A stretch of 64,000 nt of DNA from assembly GCA_965199095.1 (NCBI GenBank), contig CBDAQM010000006.1, positions 62,001-126,000 on the forward strand, given 5' to 3'. This document shows positions 1 to 8,648 of this stretch, piece after piece. The notes below the pieces were generated by a model. The model did not search any database. It was given only the letters and a program-made list of their open reading frames with translations, and had not been told where the DNA came from. Every line of letters begins with the position of its first letter. Position 1 is the first letter of the stretch. Origin of the DNA: LMUY01 sp965199095 (GTDB taxonomy: Bacteria; Pseudomonadota; Alphaproteobacteria; Acetobacterales; Acetobacteraceae). A program made the position numbers and the translations under genes.

Positions 1-798
1 GTAGTATAGCAGCAGGTTGGTGGAATCGGACGGGCCGCCCTGTGTCATCGTGACCACGTGGTCCACCTGGGTCAGCGCGTTGAGCAGCGCGATCGGCACC
101 ACGAAGCCGAAGGTGGGCCCGAGCATCGGCAGGGTGACGTGGCGCAGCCGGTTCCACGCGCCGGCGCCATCCACCCGCGCCGCGTCCAGCAGTTCTGCCG
201 GGACGGCGGCCAGCCCGGCGAGGAAGAACAGCATGTAGTAGCCCGTGTTCTTCCACACGGTGATGGCGATGACCGCGCCGAGCGCCAGCGACGGATCGCC
301 CAGCCAGTTCGTCGCAGCCAGGCCGAACCGGGCGAGGTAGTAATCCGCCAGGCCCTCGCCCGGCAGCAGGATGAAGGTGAACAATGCGCCCGCGGCCACC
401 AGCGGGATCAGCATCGGCATCACCACCAGCGTGCGCAGCACGGCGTCCAGCCGGGTGCCCTGCCGCAGCGCCAGCGCGAACAGCAGCGCCAGCAGCACGG
501 AGGGCACGACGGTGAAGACGGCGTAGAGCGTGTTGTTCAGCGCCGCCTGGGTGAAATGCGGGTCGGCGAACATCCGCGCGTAGTTGCCGAAGCCCCATCG
601 CGTTGTTTGGTCGAACCGCGCCTGGTCCAAGGACCGCACCGTCACCTGCACGATCGGCCAGTAGGTGAACGCCACCAGCAGCACCAGCGACGGCAGCAGC
701 AGCCAGAACGCGGCCGCCGCGTCCGGCCAGCGGGCCCGGCGAGGGCGGCGTGACGGACGCAACGGGACGACGGAAAGGTCAACGAGCGCGTCCGGCAT
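1..798 (-). CDS. Carbohydrate-type ABC transporter permease (CUT1/MalF-UgpA family), 3' end outside window
   Basis: Inner-membrane permease of an ABC importer, cut by the window edge; 266 codons are visible. From the ATG at 798 it has an Arg-rich cytoplasmic tail (residues 1-24), a first membrane segment (about 28-50), and further hydrophobic segments. The ATPase-contacting EAA-type loop lies at about 198-222 (AAVPAELLDAARVDGAG), followed by the typical MTQGGPSDSTNLLLYY end of CUT1 permeases. Sugars or glycerol-3-phosphate are the usual substrates of this family; the real one cannot be read here. It lies 70 bp downstream of pheT on the same strand. Partner genes must lie outside the window, to the left. 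Confidence 0.9.
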   Translation of the reverse strand, partial: MPDALVDLSVVPLRPSRRPRRARWPDAAAAFWLLLPSLVLLVAFTYWPIVQVTVRSLDQARFDQTTRWGFGNYARMFADPHFTQAALNNTLYAVFTVVPSVLLALLFALALRQGTRLDAVLRTLVVMPMLIPLVAAGALFTFILLPGEGLADYYLARFGLAATNWLGDPSLALGAVIAITVWKNTGYYMLFFLAGLAAVPAELLDAARVDGAGAWNRLRHVTLPMLGPTFGFVVPIALLNALTQVDHVVTMTQGGPSDSTNLLLYY

Positions 799-868
799 GG
801 CGCGCTGTTTCGCCAGCCAGTGTTTCAGCTATGCGACGGATTCAGTTACGGTTCCATGACAGCCGTCC

Positions 869-3322
869 TCAGCCGCGCAGTGTCGCGCCGCTCGCCTTCG
901 TGACTGCCGCCACGATCCTCGCGCACACAGCTTCAATCGCGGCATCCGTCAGCGTGGCGTCACGGGGCTGGAGGACAACCTCGATGGCAAGGGATTTCTG
1001 GCCCGGTGGCACGCCATCGCCCTCGTAGACGTCGAACAGCGAGACGGCGGCGATCAGGCCGCGTTCCGCGCCGCGCGCGGCCCGGATCACCGTCTCCGCC
1101 GCCACCGCCCCGTCGACGAGGAAGGCGAAGTCCCGTCGGACTGGCTGGAATGGCGGCAGGTCCGGGGCGGATTTCCTGCGCTGCTTCGGCTCCGGCACCG
1201 CATCCAGCCGGATTTCGAACGCCGCGACCGGGCCGGGCAGGTCCAGCGCGGCAAGCACGCGGGGATGAAGCTCGCCGAACGACGCGAGCGCCAGTTTTGG
1301 CCCCTGCCGCACCGTGCCCGAGCGGCCGGGATGGAAGTGGCCCGGCGCGTCCGCAGTGACGCTGAGGCTGTCCATCGCGACCCCCAGGCCAGCCAGGATC
1401 GCCAGCACGTCCGCCTTCACCCCCATCGCGTCGGCGGGCTGCGGCGCGGGCGTCCAACTTCGGGGCGCCGGGCCGTAGCGCAGCCCGGCGGCCAGCACCT
1501 CCTGCGACTCGGCGGTGAAGGCGGGGCCGACCTCGAACAACGCGCCCGTGGGCAGGCCGCGGGCCGCGTTGCGGGCGGCGGCAGGGGCCAGGGTGGCGAG
1601 CGGGGTGGGCCGCATCTGGTCCAGATCGGCCGCGATCGGGTTGACCAGGCGCATTGCGGCTGGCGCGTCGCCGAACAGCGCGGCCACGTCGTGCGCCACG
1701 AAGGAGAAGGTGACGCATTCCAGCATGCCCCGGCTGGCGAGCATGCGCCGCGCCGTGGCCGCGCGCACCTGGCGCGGCGTGGTGGAGGGGCGCGGCACGG
1801 GCGCCATGGCCGGCATGGAGACCGGCGGCACCGCATCCAACCCGCGCAGGCGCAGCACTTCCTCGACCAGGTCGGCCTCCGGCTCGGCATCCGCGCGGCC
1901 GGCCGCGGCGGCGGTCGCTATCTCGGGCAGCAGGGCCGGCGCCTGGTCCAGCGCGCCAACCGGCGCCACGTCGTTGCGCCAGGGGGGCACGGCGACGGTC
2001 ACCCGCTCGGCGTCGCGGGCGCGGACGGTGAAGCCCAGCCGCTCCAGCGACGCCACCGCCTCGTCCGGCGGCACGGCCAGGCCGCCCAGCGTTTCCAGCC
2101 GCCGGAACCGCAGCGTCGCGTCGCGCTGCCAGGCGGGTTCGGCCCCGGCTTCGGCAAGCGTGCTCGCCTCGCCGCCGCAGAGATCGATGATCATGGCGGT
2201 GGCCGCGTCGAGCGCCGCGGGCAGTAGCGACGGGTCGATCCCACGCTCGAACCGGCTGCGCGCGTCGGAGATGATGTCGTGCCGCCGGCCGGTCAGCGCG
2301 ACCGCGACCGGGTCGAACAACGCGCATTCGATGAACACGCTGGTCGTGCCCTCCTGGCTGCCGGTGGCGTCGCCGCCCATCACGCCGGCCAGGGATTGCA
2401 CGCCGGCCGAATCCGCGATCACGCAATCCTGCGGTGTGACGGTGTAGTCGCGGCCGTTCAGCGCGCGGAACGTCTCCCCGGCGCCGGGGCGCAGGCTGAG
2501 CACGGCGCCCTGCACCCGGTCCGCGTCGAACACGTGCAGCGGCCGGCCGAGGTCGAGGGTGAAGAAGTTCGTCACGTCCACCAGCGCGCTGATCGGCCGC
2601 AACCCGATGGATCGCAGCCGGCGTTGCAGCCACTCGGGGCTCGGCCCGTTGCGCACGCCGCGGACGGCGCGGCCCAGCACCCACGGGCAGGCCGGTGAGT
2701 CGATCCGCCAGGCGATCGGGGAGGGGAAGCGGCCTTCGATCGGCGGGGATGACCAGGGCCGCAGCGTGCCGATGCCGGCCGCCGCCAAATCCCGCGCCAC
2801 CCCGCGCACGGCAAGCGCATCCCCGCGGTTGGGCGTGACGGCGATGTCGATCAACGGGTCGTCCAGCCCGGCATAGGCCGGGTAGGGCATTCCCACCGGC
2901 GCGTCGCCGGGCAGGTCTGCGATGCCGTCATGCTCCTCGCCCAGCCCCATCTCGCGGAACGACAGCAGCATGCCGGCGGACTGCACGCCGCGGATCTCGC
3001 CGACCTTGAGCACGGTGTTCAGCCCGGGGATATTGCTGCCCGGCGGCGCGAACACGGCCTTCATCCCGGCCCGCGCATTGGGCGCGCCGCACACCACCGT
3101 CACCGGGTCGCCGCCGGCATCGACGGTGCACACGCGCAGCCGGTCCGCGTTCGGGTGCTGCACGGCCGAGGTGACCTGCGCCACGCGGAACGGCGCCAGC
3201 GCGGCGCCAGGATCCTCCACCCCCTCCAACTCCAGCCCGATGCGGGTGAGCGTGTCGGTGATGGTGTCGAGCGGCGCGTCCGTGTCCAGGTGCGTCTTCA
3301 GCCAGGAGAGGGTGAACTTCAT
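869..3322 (-). CDS. pheT: Phenylalanyl-tRNA synthetase beta subunit
   Basis: Charges tRNA-Phe as a cytoplasmic alpha2-beta2 enzyme with PheS. The 817-residue protein begins MKFTLSWLKTHLD, the usual PheT start. A tRNA-binding fold follows (about 45-150, with the VCGAPN motif), then B3/B4 and B5 regions, and a C-terminal ferredoxin-like anticodon-binding domain near the end (RRDFAFLVDG). Length is normal for the bacterial family. An open frame extends upstream of this ATG but only covers pheS in another frame, so the internal ATG at 3322 is the start. The ATG overlaps the pheS stop (ATGA), indicating translational coupling. Confidence 0.98.
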   Translation of the reverse strand: MKFTLSWLKTHLDTDAPLDTITDTLTRIGLELEGVEDPGAALAPFRVAQVTSAVQHPNADRLRVCTVDAGGDPVTVVCGAPNARAGMKAVFAPPGSNIPGLNTVLKVGEIRGVQSAGMLLSFREMGLGEEHDGIADLPGDAPVGMPYPAYAGLDDPLIDIAVTPNRGDALAVRGVARDLAAAGIGTLRPWSSPPIEGRFPSPIAWRIDSPACPWVLGRAVRGVRNGPSPEWLQRRLRSIGLRPISALVDVTNFFTLDLGRPLHVFDADRVQGAVLSLRPGAGETFRALNGRDYTVTPQDCVIADSAGVQSLAGVMGGDATGSQEGTTSVFIECALFDPVAVALTGRRHDIISDARSRFERGIDPSLLPAALDAATAMIIDLCGGEASTLAEAGAEPAWQRDATLRFRRLETLGGLAVPPDEAVASLERLGFTVRARDAERVTVAVPPWRNDVAPVGALDQAPALLPEIATAAAAGRADAEPEADLVEEVLRLRGLDAVPPVSMPAMAPVPRPSTTPRQVRAATARRMLASRGMLECVTFSFVAHDVAALFGDAPAAMRLVNPIAADLDQMRPTPLATLAPAAARNAARGLPTGALFEVGPAFTAESQEVLAAGLRYGPAPRSWTPAPQPADAMGVKADVLAILAGLGVAMDSLSVTADAPGHFHPGRSGTVRQGPKLALASFGELHPRVLAALDLPGPVAAFEIRLDAVPEPKQRRKSAPDLPPFQPVRRDFAFLVDGAVAAETVIRAARGAERGLIAAVSLFDVYEGDGVPPGQKSLAIEVVLQPRDATLTDAAIEAVCARIVAAVTKASGATLRG

Positions 3323-4389
3323 CGCGCCACCCCCTCGTGCAGCGACACCGGGGCGAGCGGGTTGAAGCCGTAATGCCGCAGCCAGCGCGCGTCGCTCTCG
3401 TAGAACGGCCGCAGGTCGGACATGCCGTATTTCAGCATCGCCACCCGCTCCACGCCCATGCCGAAGGCGAAGCCCTGCCATACCTGCGGATCGATCCCGC
3501 AATTGGCCAGCACGCGCGGGTGCACCATGCCGCTGCCGAGGATTTCCAGCCAGTCGCCGCCACCGCCGAGTTCGCCGGTGCGGCGGTTCCAGCCGATATC
3601 GACCTCCATCGAGGGTTCGGTGAACGGGAAGTACGACGCACGGAAGCGGACGGGCAGGGTGGCGATACCGAAAAAGGCGCGCAGGAAGTCGATCAGGCAG
3701 CCTTTCAGGTGGCCGAGCGTGAGGCCGCGGTCGATCGCCAGTCCCTCGCATTGATGGAACATCGGCGAATGGGTCGCGTCGTGGTCGGCGCGGTAGGTGC
3801 GGCCCGGCGCGATCACCCGCAACGGCGGTTCGCCCTGCAGCATGGAGATGATCTGCACGTTGGAGGTATGGGTGCGCAGCACCAGCGGATGGCCGTTGCG
3901 CGTGCCGGGCAGGTAGAACGTGTCCATCTCGGCGCGGGCCGGGTGATGCGCCGGGATGTTGAGCGCGGAGAAATTGTGCCAGGTGGTCTCCACGTCCGGA
4001 CCTTCGCCGACATGGAAGCCCATCGCGCCGAAGATCGCCGCCATCTCCTCCATGGTGCGGCTGATCGGGTGGATCAGGCCCGGCTGTTCCGGCGGCGGCG
4101 GCAGGGTGACGTCGATCCGTTCCGCGGCCAGCCGGGCGTCCAGCGCCGCGCTTTCCAGCGCGGCGCGGCGCAGCTCGATGGCGCCATTCAGGCTGTCGCG
4201 CAGCCGGTTCAGCGCGGCGCCGCGGTCGCGCCGTTCGTCCGGGCTGGCGCGGCCGAGCTCCTTGAGCATGGCGGTCAGCCGCCCGGACTTACCCATGACG
4301 CCGACCCGGACGGCGTCCAGTTCGCGCAACGTCGTGGCGGCTGCGAAGGCGGCCTGCGTCTCGGCTTGGAGCGTCTCGATGTCGGTCAT
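3319..4389 (-). CDS. pheS: Phenylalanyl-tRNA synthetase alpha subunit
   Basis: Catalytic subunit of PheRS (356 aa), a class II aminoacyl-tRNA synthetase. An N-terminal coiled-coil arm (about 1-90) is followed by the catalytic domain. Motif 2 is seen as TYRADHDATHSPMFHQ and motif 3 as GFAFGMGVERVAMLKYG near the C-terminus. The length matches bacterial PheS. Its ATG lies only 26 bp from the oppositely oriented small gene at 4416. Any promoter of its own must therefore overlap that gene, or pheST is read through from the rpmI-rplT side. Confidence 0.98.
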   Translation of the reverse strand: MTDIETLQAETQAAFAAATTLRELDAVRVGVMGKSGRLTAMLKELGRASPDERRDRGAALNRLRDSLNGAIELRRAALESAALDARLAAERIDVTLPPPPEQPGLIHPISRTMEEMAAIFGAMGFHVGEGPDVETTWHNFSALNIPAHHPARAEMDTFYLPGTRNGHPLVLRTHTSNVQIISMLQGEPPLRVIAPGRTYRADHDATHSPMFHQCEGLAIDRGLTLGHLKGCLIDFLRAFFGIATLPVRFRASYFPFTEPSMEVDIGWNRRTGELGGGGDWLEILGSGMVHPRVLANCGIDPQVWQGFAFGMGVERVAMLKYGMSDLRPFYESDARWLRHYGFNPLAPVSLHEGVAR

Positions 4390-4415
4390 ACACTGTCACC
4401 GTAGGAGGAGGGCTC

Positions 4416-4631
4416 ATGCAACGATTCGAATTGGACGCGGAGGCCGGACAGCTTTCCTCGGAGCTCGCCCGGCGCGGCATACCGGCTACGGCCCAGGTGC
4501 ACGTCGTAGTCGAGGTGAGCCAGGGTGCCGATCTGCCCATGGCAGCGATCGCGCAGGCTGGCGAAGCCTTCGACTGGCTGCATGATGAGCCCGATCTCTA
4601 TAGCAACTCCGATCTTGTGATCACGCCATAG
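4416..4631 (+). CDS. Small uncharacterised protein, 71 aa
   Basis: I do not recognise this family. The ORF is preceded by a very strong Shine-Dalgarno run (TAGGAGGAGG) a few bases before its ATG, which is the main support. The product is acidic to neutral and soluble-looking, without a signal peptide or membrane segment. The C-terminus (AFDWLHDEPDLYSNSDLV) faintly resembles the tails of small antitoxin-like proteins, but no toxin partner lies next to it. It is transcribed against its neighbours, wedged between pheS and the 140-aa secreted protein inside the rpmI-rplT-pheST cluster. Confidence 0.6.
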   Translation: MQRFELDAEAGQLSSELARRGIPATAQVHVVVEVSQGADLPMAAIAQAGEAFDWLHDEPDLYSNSDLVITP

Positions 4632-4639
4632 GCGAATGC

Positions 4640-5062
4640 TCACGGCCCCGCGCCGAACGCTGGATAGCTCGCCATCTTCGCCACGTAGCGCTGCATCAGG
4701 TCGACGGTGACGTTGCCTGCCGTGCCGTCCTTGCGGCCGTAGAAGAACGCCTGCATCCGCTGCGGCGCGGAGATGTCGGTCACCAGCATGACCACGCCGT
4801 CCTGCCGCCTGAACCACGCCAGGAACACGGCGCGTCCATCCCGCACCACACCGCTCGGCTCGCCCGTGACGTCGAAGCCGTAGCGGCGGATGTAGTCCGA
4901 CAGGTCGTGCAGGAAGCCGGCATCGTCCGCCGGCGTGATCCGCAGCGTCACGACGCCGAGCGGCGGCCCCACATCCGGCGTCTGCGCCCGGGCGGCCGAC
5001 GCCGCCAGCCCGCACACCGCCAGCACGGCAAGGCCGCGACGGGTCACGGACTGGCCGGCCAC
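4640..5062 (-). CDS. Secreted hypothetical protein, 140 aa
   Basis: Unknown function. The GTG start gives an N-terminal signal peptide: Arg-rich n-region, hydrophobic core (GLAVLAVCGLAASAA) and an ARAQ-type cleavage site near residue 26. The mature part is about 114 residues of mixed alpha/beta character with no motif I can name. It starts 3 bp after the rplT stop, so it is probably co-transcribed with rpmI-rplT. An internal GTG (residue 6) would give an equally good signal peptide. Confidence 0.75.
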   Translation of the reverse strand: MAGQSVTRRGLAVLAVCGLAASAARAQTPDVGPPLGVVTLRITPADDAGFLHDLSDYIRRYGFDVTGEPSGVVRDGRAVFLAWFRRQDGVVMLVTDISAPQRMQAFFYGRKDGTAGNVTVDLMQRYVAKMASYPAFGAGP

Positions 5063-5065
5063 CGT

Positions 5066-5422
5066 TTAGGCCAGGGCGGCCTGCACCTTCTCCACCACGG
5101 CGGCGAAGGCGGCCGGGTCGTCGAAGGCGAGGGCGGACAGGACCTTGCGATCCATCTCGATGCCAGCCTTGTTCAGCCCGTCGATAAATCGGCTGTAGGT
5201 GATCCCATGCTCGCGCACCGCCGCGTTGATGCGCTGGATCCACAGGCCGCGGAACTCCCGCTTCTTCACCCGCCGGTCGCGGTAGGCGTATTGCAGCGAC
5301 TTCTCCAGCCGCTCCAGCGCGATGCGGTAGTTGGTGGAGGAGCGGCCGACGAAGCCCTTGCTCTGCTCCAGGACCTTCTTGTGCCGGGCGTGGGTGGTTA
5401 CACCCCGTTTGACGCGTGCCAT
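5066..5422 (-). CDS. rplT: 50S ribosomal protein L20
   Basis: Primary 23S rRNA-binding assembly protein of the large subunit. The 118 residues are full length and start with MARVKRGVTTHARHKKVL. The basic helical N-terminal extension is followed by the GLWIQRINAA core typical of L20. It is 12 bp downstream of rpmI, in the usual L35-L20 pair. infC, often found upstream of this pair, is not here: dapF lies upstream on the other strand. Confidence 0.98.
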   Translation of the reverse strand: MARVKRGVTTHARHKKVLEQSKGFVGRSSTNYRIALERLEKSLQYAYRDRRVKKREFRGLWIQRINAAVREHGITYSRFIDGLNKAGIEMDRKVLSALAFDDPAAFAAVVEKVQAALA

Positions 5423-5434
5423 TCCCGCTGCTCC

Positions 5435-5638
5435 TTACACGAGGCCGTAGGGGGCCCATTGCTTGACGGTCAGTCCGTCCGCATGGGTCAGGGTCTGGTT
5501 GCCGCGGGCGGACCGCTTCATCTTCTGCGTCCGCTTGATCAGGCCGTGGCGCTTGCCGCACGGGCCGGACATCACCTTGCCGGTCGCGGTGATCTTGAAT
5601 CGCTTCTTGACCGACGACTTGGTCTTCATCTTGGGCAT
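5435..5638 (-). CDS. rpmI: 50S ribosomal protein L35
   Basis: Small basic protein of the large ribosomal subunit, 67 aa. It begins MPKMKTKSSVKKRFKITATG, the standard L35 start. A longer open frame upstream has no family support, so the ATG at 5638 is chosen; AGGAGAT lies just upstream of it. First gene of the minus-strand rpmI-rplT unit. The 183-bp gap to dapF must carry divergent promoters. Confidence 0.97.
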   Translation of the reverse strand: MPKMKTKSSVKKRFKITATGKVMSGPCGKRHGLIKRTQKMKRSARGNQTLTHADGLTVKQWAPYGLV

Positions 5639-5821
5639 TTGCATCTCCTTACCGAAAGACCTGCTGCATCGAACGCAGGCGTCGCGGCCGGGCATGCCCA
5701 TCCAGGCCCGGCGCGCAGACTAGGGGCGGGGCTATAGCCGATTGGTGAACATGGGATCAAGCACGGAGGCTGGGCCTCGGCGAGCTTACCTCCGGCCGAG
5801 GCACGGGCTATAAGCCGCCGC

Positions 5822-6631
5822 ATGCGCGTCCCCTTCCAGAAAATGCACGGCGCCGGCAACGATTTCGTCGTAATGGATGAACGGCCGGAGCCGCTTGGCC
5901 TGACCGCGCGCCGCGTCGCAGCCCTGGCCGACCGCCGCACCGGCATCGGCTGCGACCAATTCATCACGCTGCGCCGGGCGGACGACGCCGATGTCAGCAT
6001 GCGCATCTTCAACCCCGATGGCGGCGAGGCCGGCGCGTGCGGCAATGCGACGCGGTGCGTGGCCGAGCTGCTGTTCCGCGCCACCGGGCAGACGGAGCAG
6101 GCGATCCGCACGGTTGCCGGCATCCTGCCCTCCCACATCCTGCCGGACGGGCGCGTCCGGGTGGATATGGGGCGGGTGCGCCTCGGCTGGCAGGACATCC
6201 CGCTCGCCCACCCGGCCGACACGCTGCACCTTCCCCTGGCAGGCGACCCGGCTGCTGCCTCCATGGGCAACCCGCACGTCACGTTCTTCGACGAACCACT
6301 GGACCAGGCGGAGCAGCGCGGCCGCGTGGTCGAGCACGACCCGCTCTTCCCCGAGCGGGTGAATGTCGGTTTCGTGCAGATCCTCGCCCCCGACCGGCTG
6401 CGGCTGCGGGTATGGGAGCGCGGGGCGGGGCTGACCCTCGCCTGCGGGTCCGGCGCCTGCGCCGCCCTGGTCAACGCCAGCCGCCGCGGCCTGGCGGGAC
6501 GCCGCGCCCATGTCGTGGTCGACGGCGGCGTGTTGGAGATCGCCTGGCGCGAGGACGACCATGTCGAGATGACAGGGCCGGTTGCGACCGCCTTCCAGGG
6601 GCATGTCGACCTGGAGGCCTACCCGGCTTGA
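5822..6631 (+). CDS. dapF: Diaminopimelate epimerase
   Basis: Interconverts LL- and meso-diaminopimelate for lysine and peptidoglycan synthesis in the cytoplasm. At 269 aa it shows the signature start FQKMHGAGNDFVV and both catalytic cysteines: Cys73 in GACGNATRC and Cys208 in ACGSGAC, the two-base pair of this cofactor-free epimerase. It is the first gene of a plus-strand run that continues with a secreted protein, mtaB and ftsY. dapF-mtaB-ftsY neighbours are common in alphaproteobacteria. Confidence 0.97.
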   Translation: MRVPFQKMHGAGNDFVVMDERPEPLGLTARRVAALADRRTGIGCDQFITLRRADDADVSMRIFNPDGGEAGACGNATRCVAELLFRATGQTEQAIRTVAGILPSHILPDGRVRVDMGRVRLGWQDIPLAHPADTLHLPLAGDPAAASMGNPHVTFFDEPLDQAEQRGRVVEHDPLFPERVNVGFVQILAPDRLRLRVWERGAGLTLACGSGACAALVNASRRGLAGRRAHVVVDGGVLEIAWREDDHVEMTGPVATAFQGHVDLEAYPA

Positions 6632-6660
6632 ACGTTGCTATCAGAGGAAGACCGAGACCT

Positions 6661-7449
6661 ATGGCCTGCTGCCGAACCGTTGCCGTGCTGGCTTTGCTTG
6701 CCCTGCCTGCCGCAGCGCAAACACCCCCTGCGCCGCCATCTCCGACGCTGCCGTCGCCTCCCGTCCCGCCCGCCGCGGGACCAGCGCCGGCGCCGGGGCC
6801 ACAGTCGGCAACCTCCGCGCCCATGCCCGATCCGCTGATGTCGCCCGACCTGCAAACGCAGACGCTCCACACCCCCACTTTGACCACGCTGGTGCAGCAA
6901 TCCGCCTGGCAGGACGCCATCATCGCGGCCGCGCGGGCGCAATACAAGCAATTGCCCGGGGGCTGCGCCGCCGCCAGTTTCAAGCCGACCGGCGGCTTGT
7001 CGATCTACGTTCCCGCCCAGTTCGACACCAAGGGCGTGCTGACCGGCGGCGTCTGGAGTGAGCGTGTCGCCGTGACGGGCTGCAGCACCCCGATGACGTT
7101 GAACATCCTGACCGTGGTGCAGCCGGGATCTCCCCCCGCGCGCATCCCGACTATGCCCGGCGACACGCGCGCCGACCCCGCCACCCAGAAGAGCGCCCTG
7201 CAATACGCCCAGGCCGTCGCCGCCCGGGCCTCCCCGGCCGGCTGCAGGGAGGAGGCGTTCGTCAACACCAAGTTCGACGGCTACACCGGGCTGCCCAACC
7301 CGGAGATCCGCGACGGGCGCCCCAATCGCTCTTGGCGGGAAATCTGGTCGCTCAATTCCTGCGGCACGGTGTATTCGATTGAGCTGACGTTCATGCCCAA
7401 CGCCCAAGGCATGGAGCTGTCCGCGACCAACCCGGTCAAGGGACCCTGA
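6661..7449 (+). CDS. Secreted Pro-rich hypothetical protein, 262 aa
   Basis: Unknown function. The ATG at 6661 is preceded by AGAGGAAG and gives a clear signal peptide (VAVLALLALPAAAQ, cleavage near residue 20). A Pro/Ala-rich linker of about 40 residues follows, then a globular domain with four cysteines that could form disulfides in the periplasm. A larger open frame starting inside dapF is out of frame with it and not real at its 5' end. The stop overlaps the mtaB start (TGATG), so it is translated as part of the dapF-mtaB-ftsY unit. Confidence 0.8.
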   Translation: MACCRTVAVLALLALPAAAQTPPAPPSPTLPSPPVPPAAGPAPAPGPQSATSAPMPDPLMSPDLQTQTLHTPTLTTLVQQSAWQDAIIAAARAQYKQLPGGCAAASFKPTGGLSIYVPAQFDTKGVLTGGVWSERVAVTGCSTPMTLNILTVVQPGSPPARIPTMPGDTRADPATQKSALQYAQAVAARASPAGCREEAFVNTKFDGYTGLPNPEIRDGRPNRSWREIWSLNSCGTVYSIELTFMPNAQGMELSATNPVKGP

Positions 7450-8648
7450 TGCAGCCCGGCGTCGTCACCTTCGGCTGCCGCCTGAACCTCGTTGAGAGCG
7501 AGGCGATCGGCGGCATGGTGCCGGACGGCGCCGAAACTGTCGTCGTGAACACCTGCGCCGTGACGACGGAGGCGGAGCGGCAGGCGCGCCAGGCCATCCG
7601 CCGCATCGCGCGGGAGCGGCCGGGCGCAGCCATCGTGGTCACCGGCTGCGCCGTGCAGATCGACCCGGCGAAATGGGCGGCGCTGCCGGGCGTCACCCGG
7701 ATCCTGGGCAACGCCGACAAGATGCGGCCCGAATCATGGCGTCCCGGTGCCGGCAGCCAGGTCAGCCCGGTCGGGACGGTCGCGCCGCTGCCGGCCGTCA
7801 GCGGGTTCGCCGCGCACACCCGCGGCTTCGTGCAGGTGCAGGCGGGATGCGACCACCGCTGCACCTTCTGCACCATCCCGTTCGGCCGTGGCCCGAACCG
7901 CAGCGTCCCGGCGGCCGAGGTGGTGGCGCAGGTGGCCACCCTGGTCCGCCGCGGCGTGCAGGAGGTGGTGCTGACCGGCGTCGACATCGCCAGCCATGCC
8001 GATGGCATCGGCGCGCTGGCGGCAACCGTGCTCCGGGCGATCCCCAGCCTGAAGCGGCTTCGCCTCTCCTCGCTGGACCCGGCCGGCATCGACGATGCGC
8101 TGTGGCATCTGCTCGCGGAGGAGCCGCGGCTGATGCCGCATCTGCACCTGTCGCTGCAATCCGGGTCGGACCTGGTGCTGAAGCGCATGCGGCGGCGGCA
8201 CAGCCGGGCCGCTGCGCTGTCGGTGATCGCGCGCGCCCGCCAACTCCGTCCAGGGCTGGCGATCGGCGCCGATTTCATCGCCGGCTTCCCCACGGAGACA
8301 GATGCCCTGGCCGAGGAGACCGAGCGCTTCCTGACCGAGGCCGCGATTCCCTACGTCCACGTCTTCCCCTACAGCGAGCGGCCCGGCACGCCAGCCGCCC
8401 GCATGCCCGCCATCGCCCCGCCGGTCCGGCGGGAGCGGGCAGCCAGGCTGCGGAGCATCGCCGCCGGGCACGCGATGCAGTTCCATCGGGCGCAGCTTGG
8501 CCGCACGGTCAGCATCCTGGCGGAACGGGGTGGCCGCGGACATACGCAGCACTTCACCCCGGTCCGCGTGGATGCCGCTCCCGGCGCGCTGGTCCAGGCG
8601 CGCGTGACGGCGGCCGATGCCGCCGGGCTGCACGCGGACGCCGCCTGA
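7449..8648 (+). CDS. mtaB: tRNA t6A37 methylthiotransferase MtaB (radical SAM)
   Basis: Converts t6A37 to ms2t6A37 in tRNAs reading ANN codons. The 399-aa protein has the three parts of the family: an N-terminal UPF0004 domain with cluster ligands Cys10, Cys36 and Cys67; a radical SAM core with CxxxCxxC at Cys134/138/141 (CDHRCTFC); and a C-terminal TRAM-like segment. Its ATG overlaps the upstream stop and its stop overlaps the ftsY ATG (TGATG at both ends). Expression is therefore tightly coupled through the operon. Confidence 0.93.
   Translation: MQPGVVTFGCRLNLVESEAIGGMVPDGAETVVVNTCAVTTEAERQARQAIRRIARERPGAAIVVTGCAVQIDPAKWAALPGVTRILGNADKMRPESWRPGAGSQVSPVGTVAPLPAVSGFAAHTRGFVQVQAGCDHRCTFCTIPFGRGPNRSVPAAEVVAQVATLVRRGVQEVVLTGVDIASHADGIGALAATVLRAIPSLKRLRLSSLDPAGIDDALWHLLAEEPRLMPHLHLSLQSGSDLVLKRMRRRHSRAAALSVIARARQLRPGLAIGADFIAGFPTETDALAEETERFLTEAAIPYVHVFPYSERPGTPAARMPAIAPPVRRERAARLRSIAAGHAMQFHRAQLGRTVSILAERGGRGHTQHFTPVRVDAAPGALVQARVTAADAAGLHADAA

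Noticed and set aside
1265..2227. Plus-strand frames of 300+ codons across pheT
   Set aside because: They are antisense to pheT, rich in Arg/Gly/His, and have no ribosome site or family similarity.
4386..5561. Minus-strand frame of 391 codons over rplT/rpmI
   Set aside because: Shadow frame of the L35, L20 and secreted-protein genes; no start or family support.
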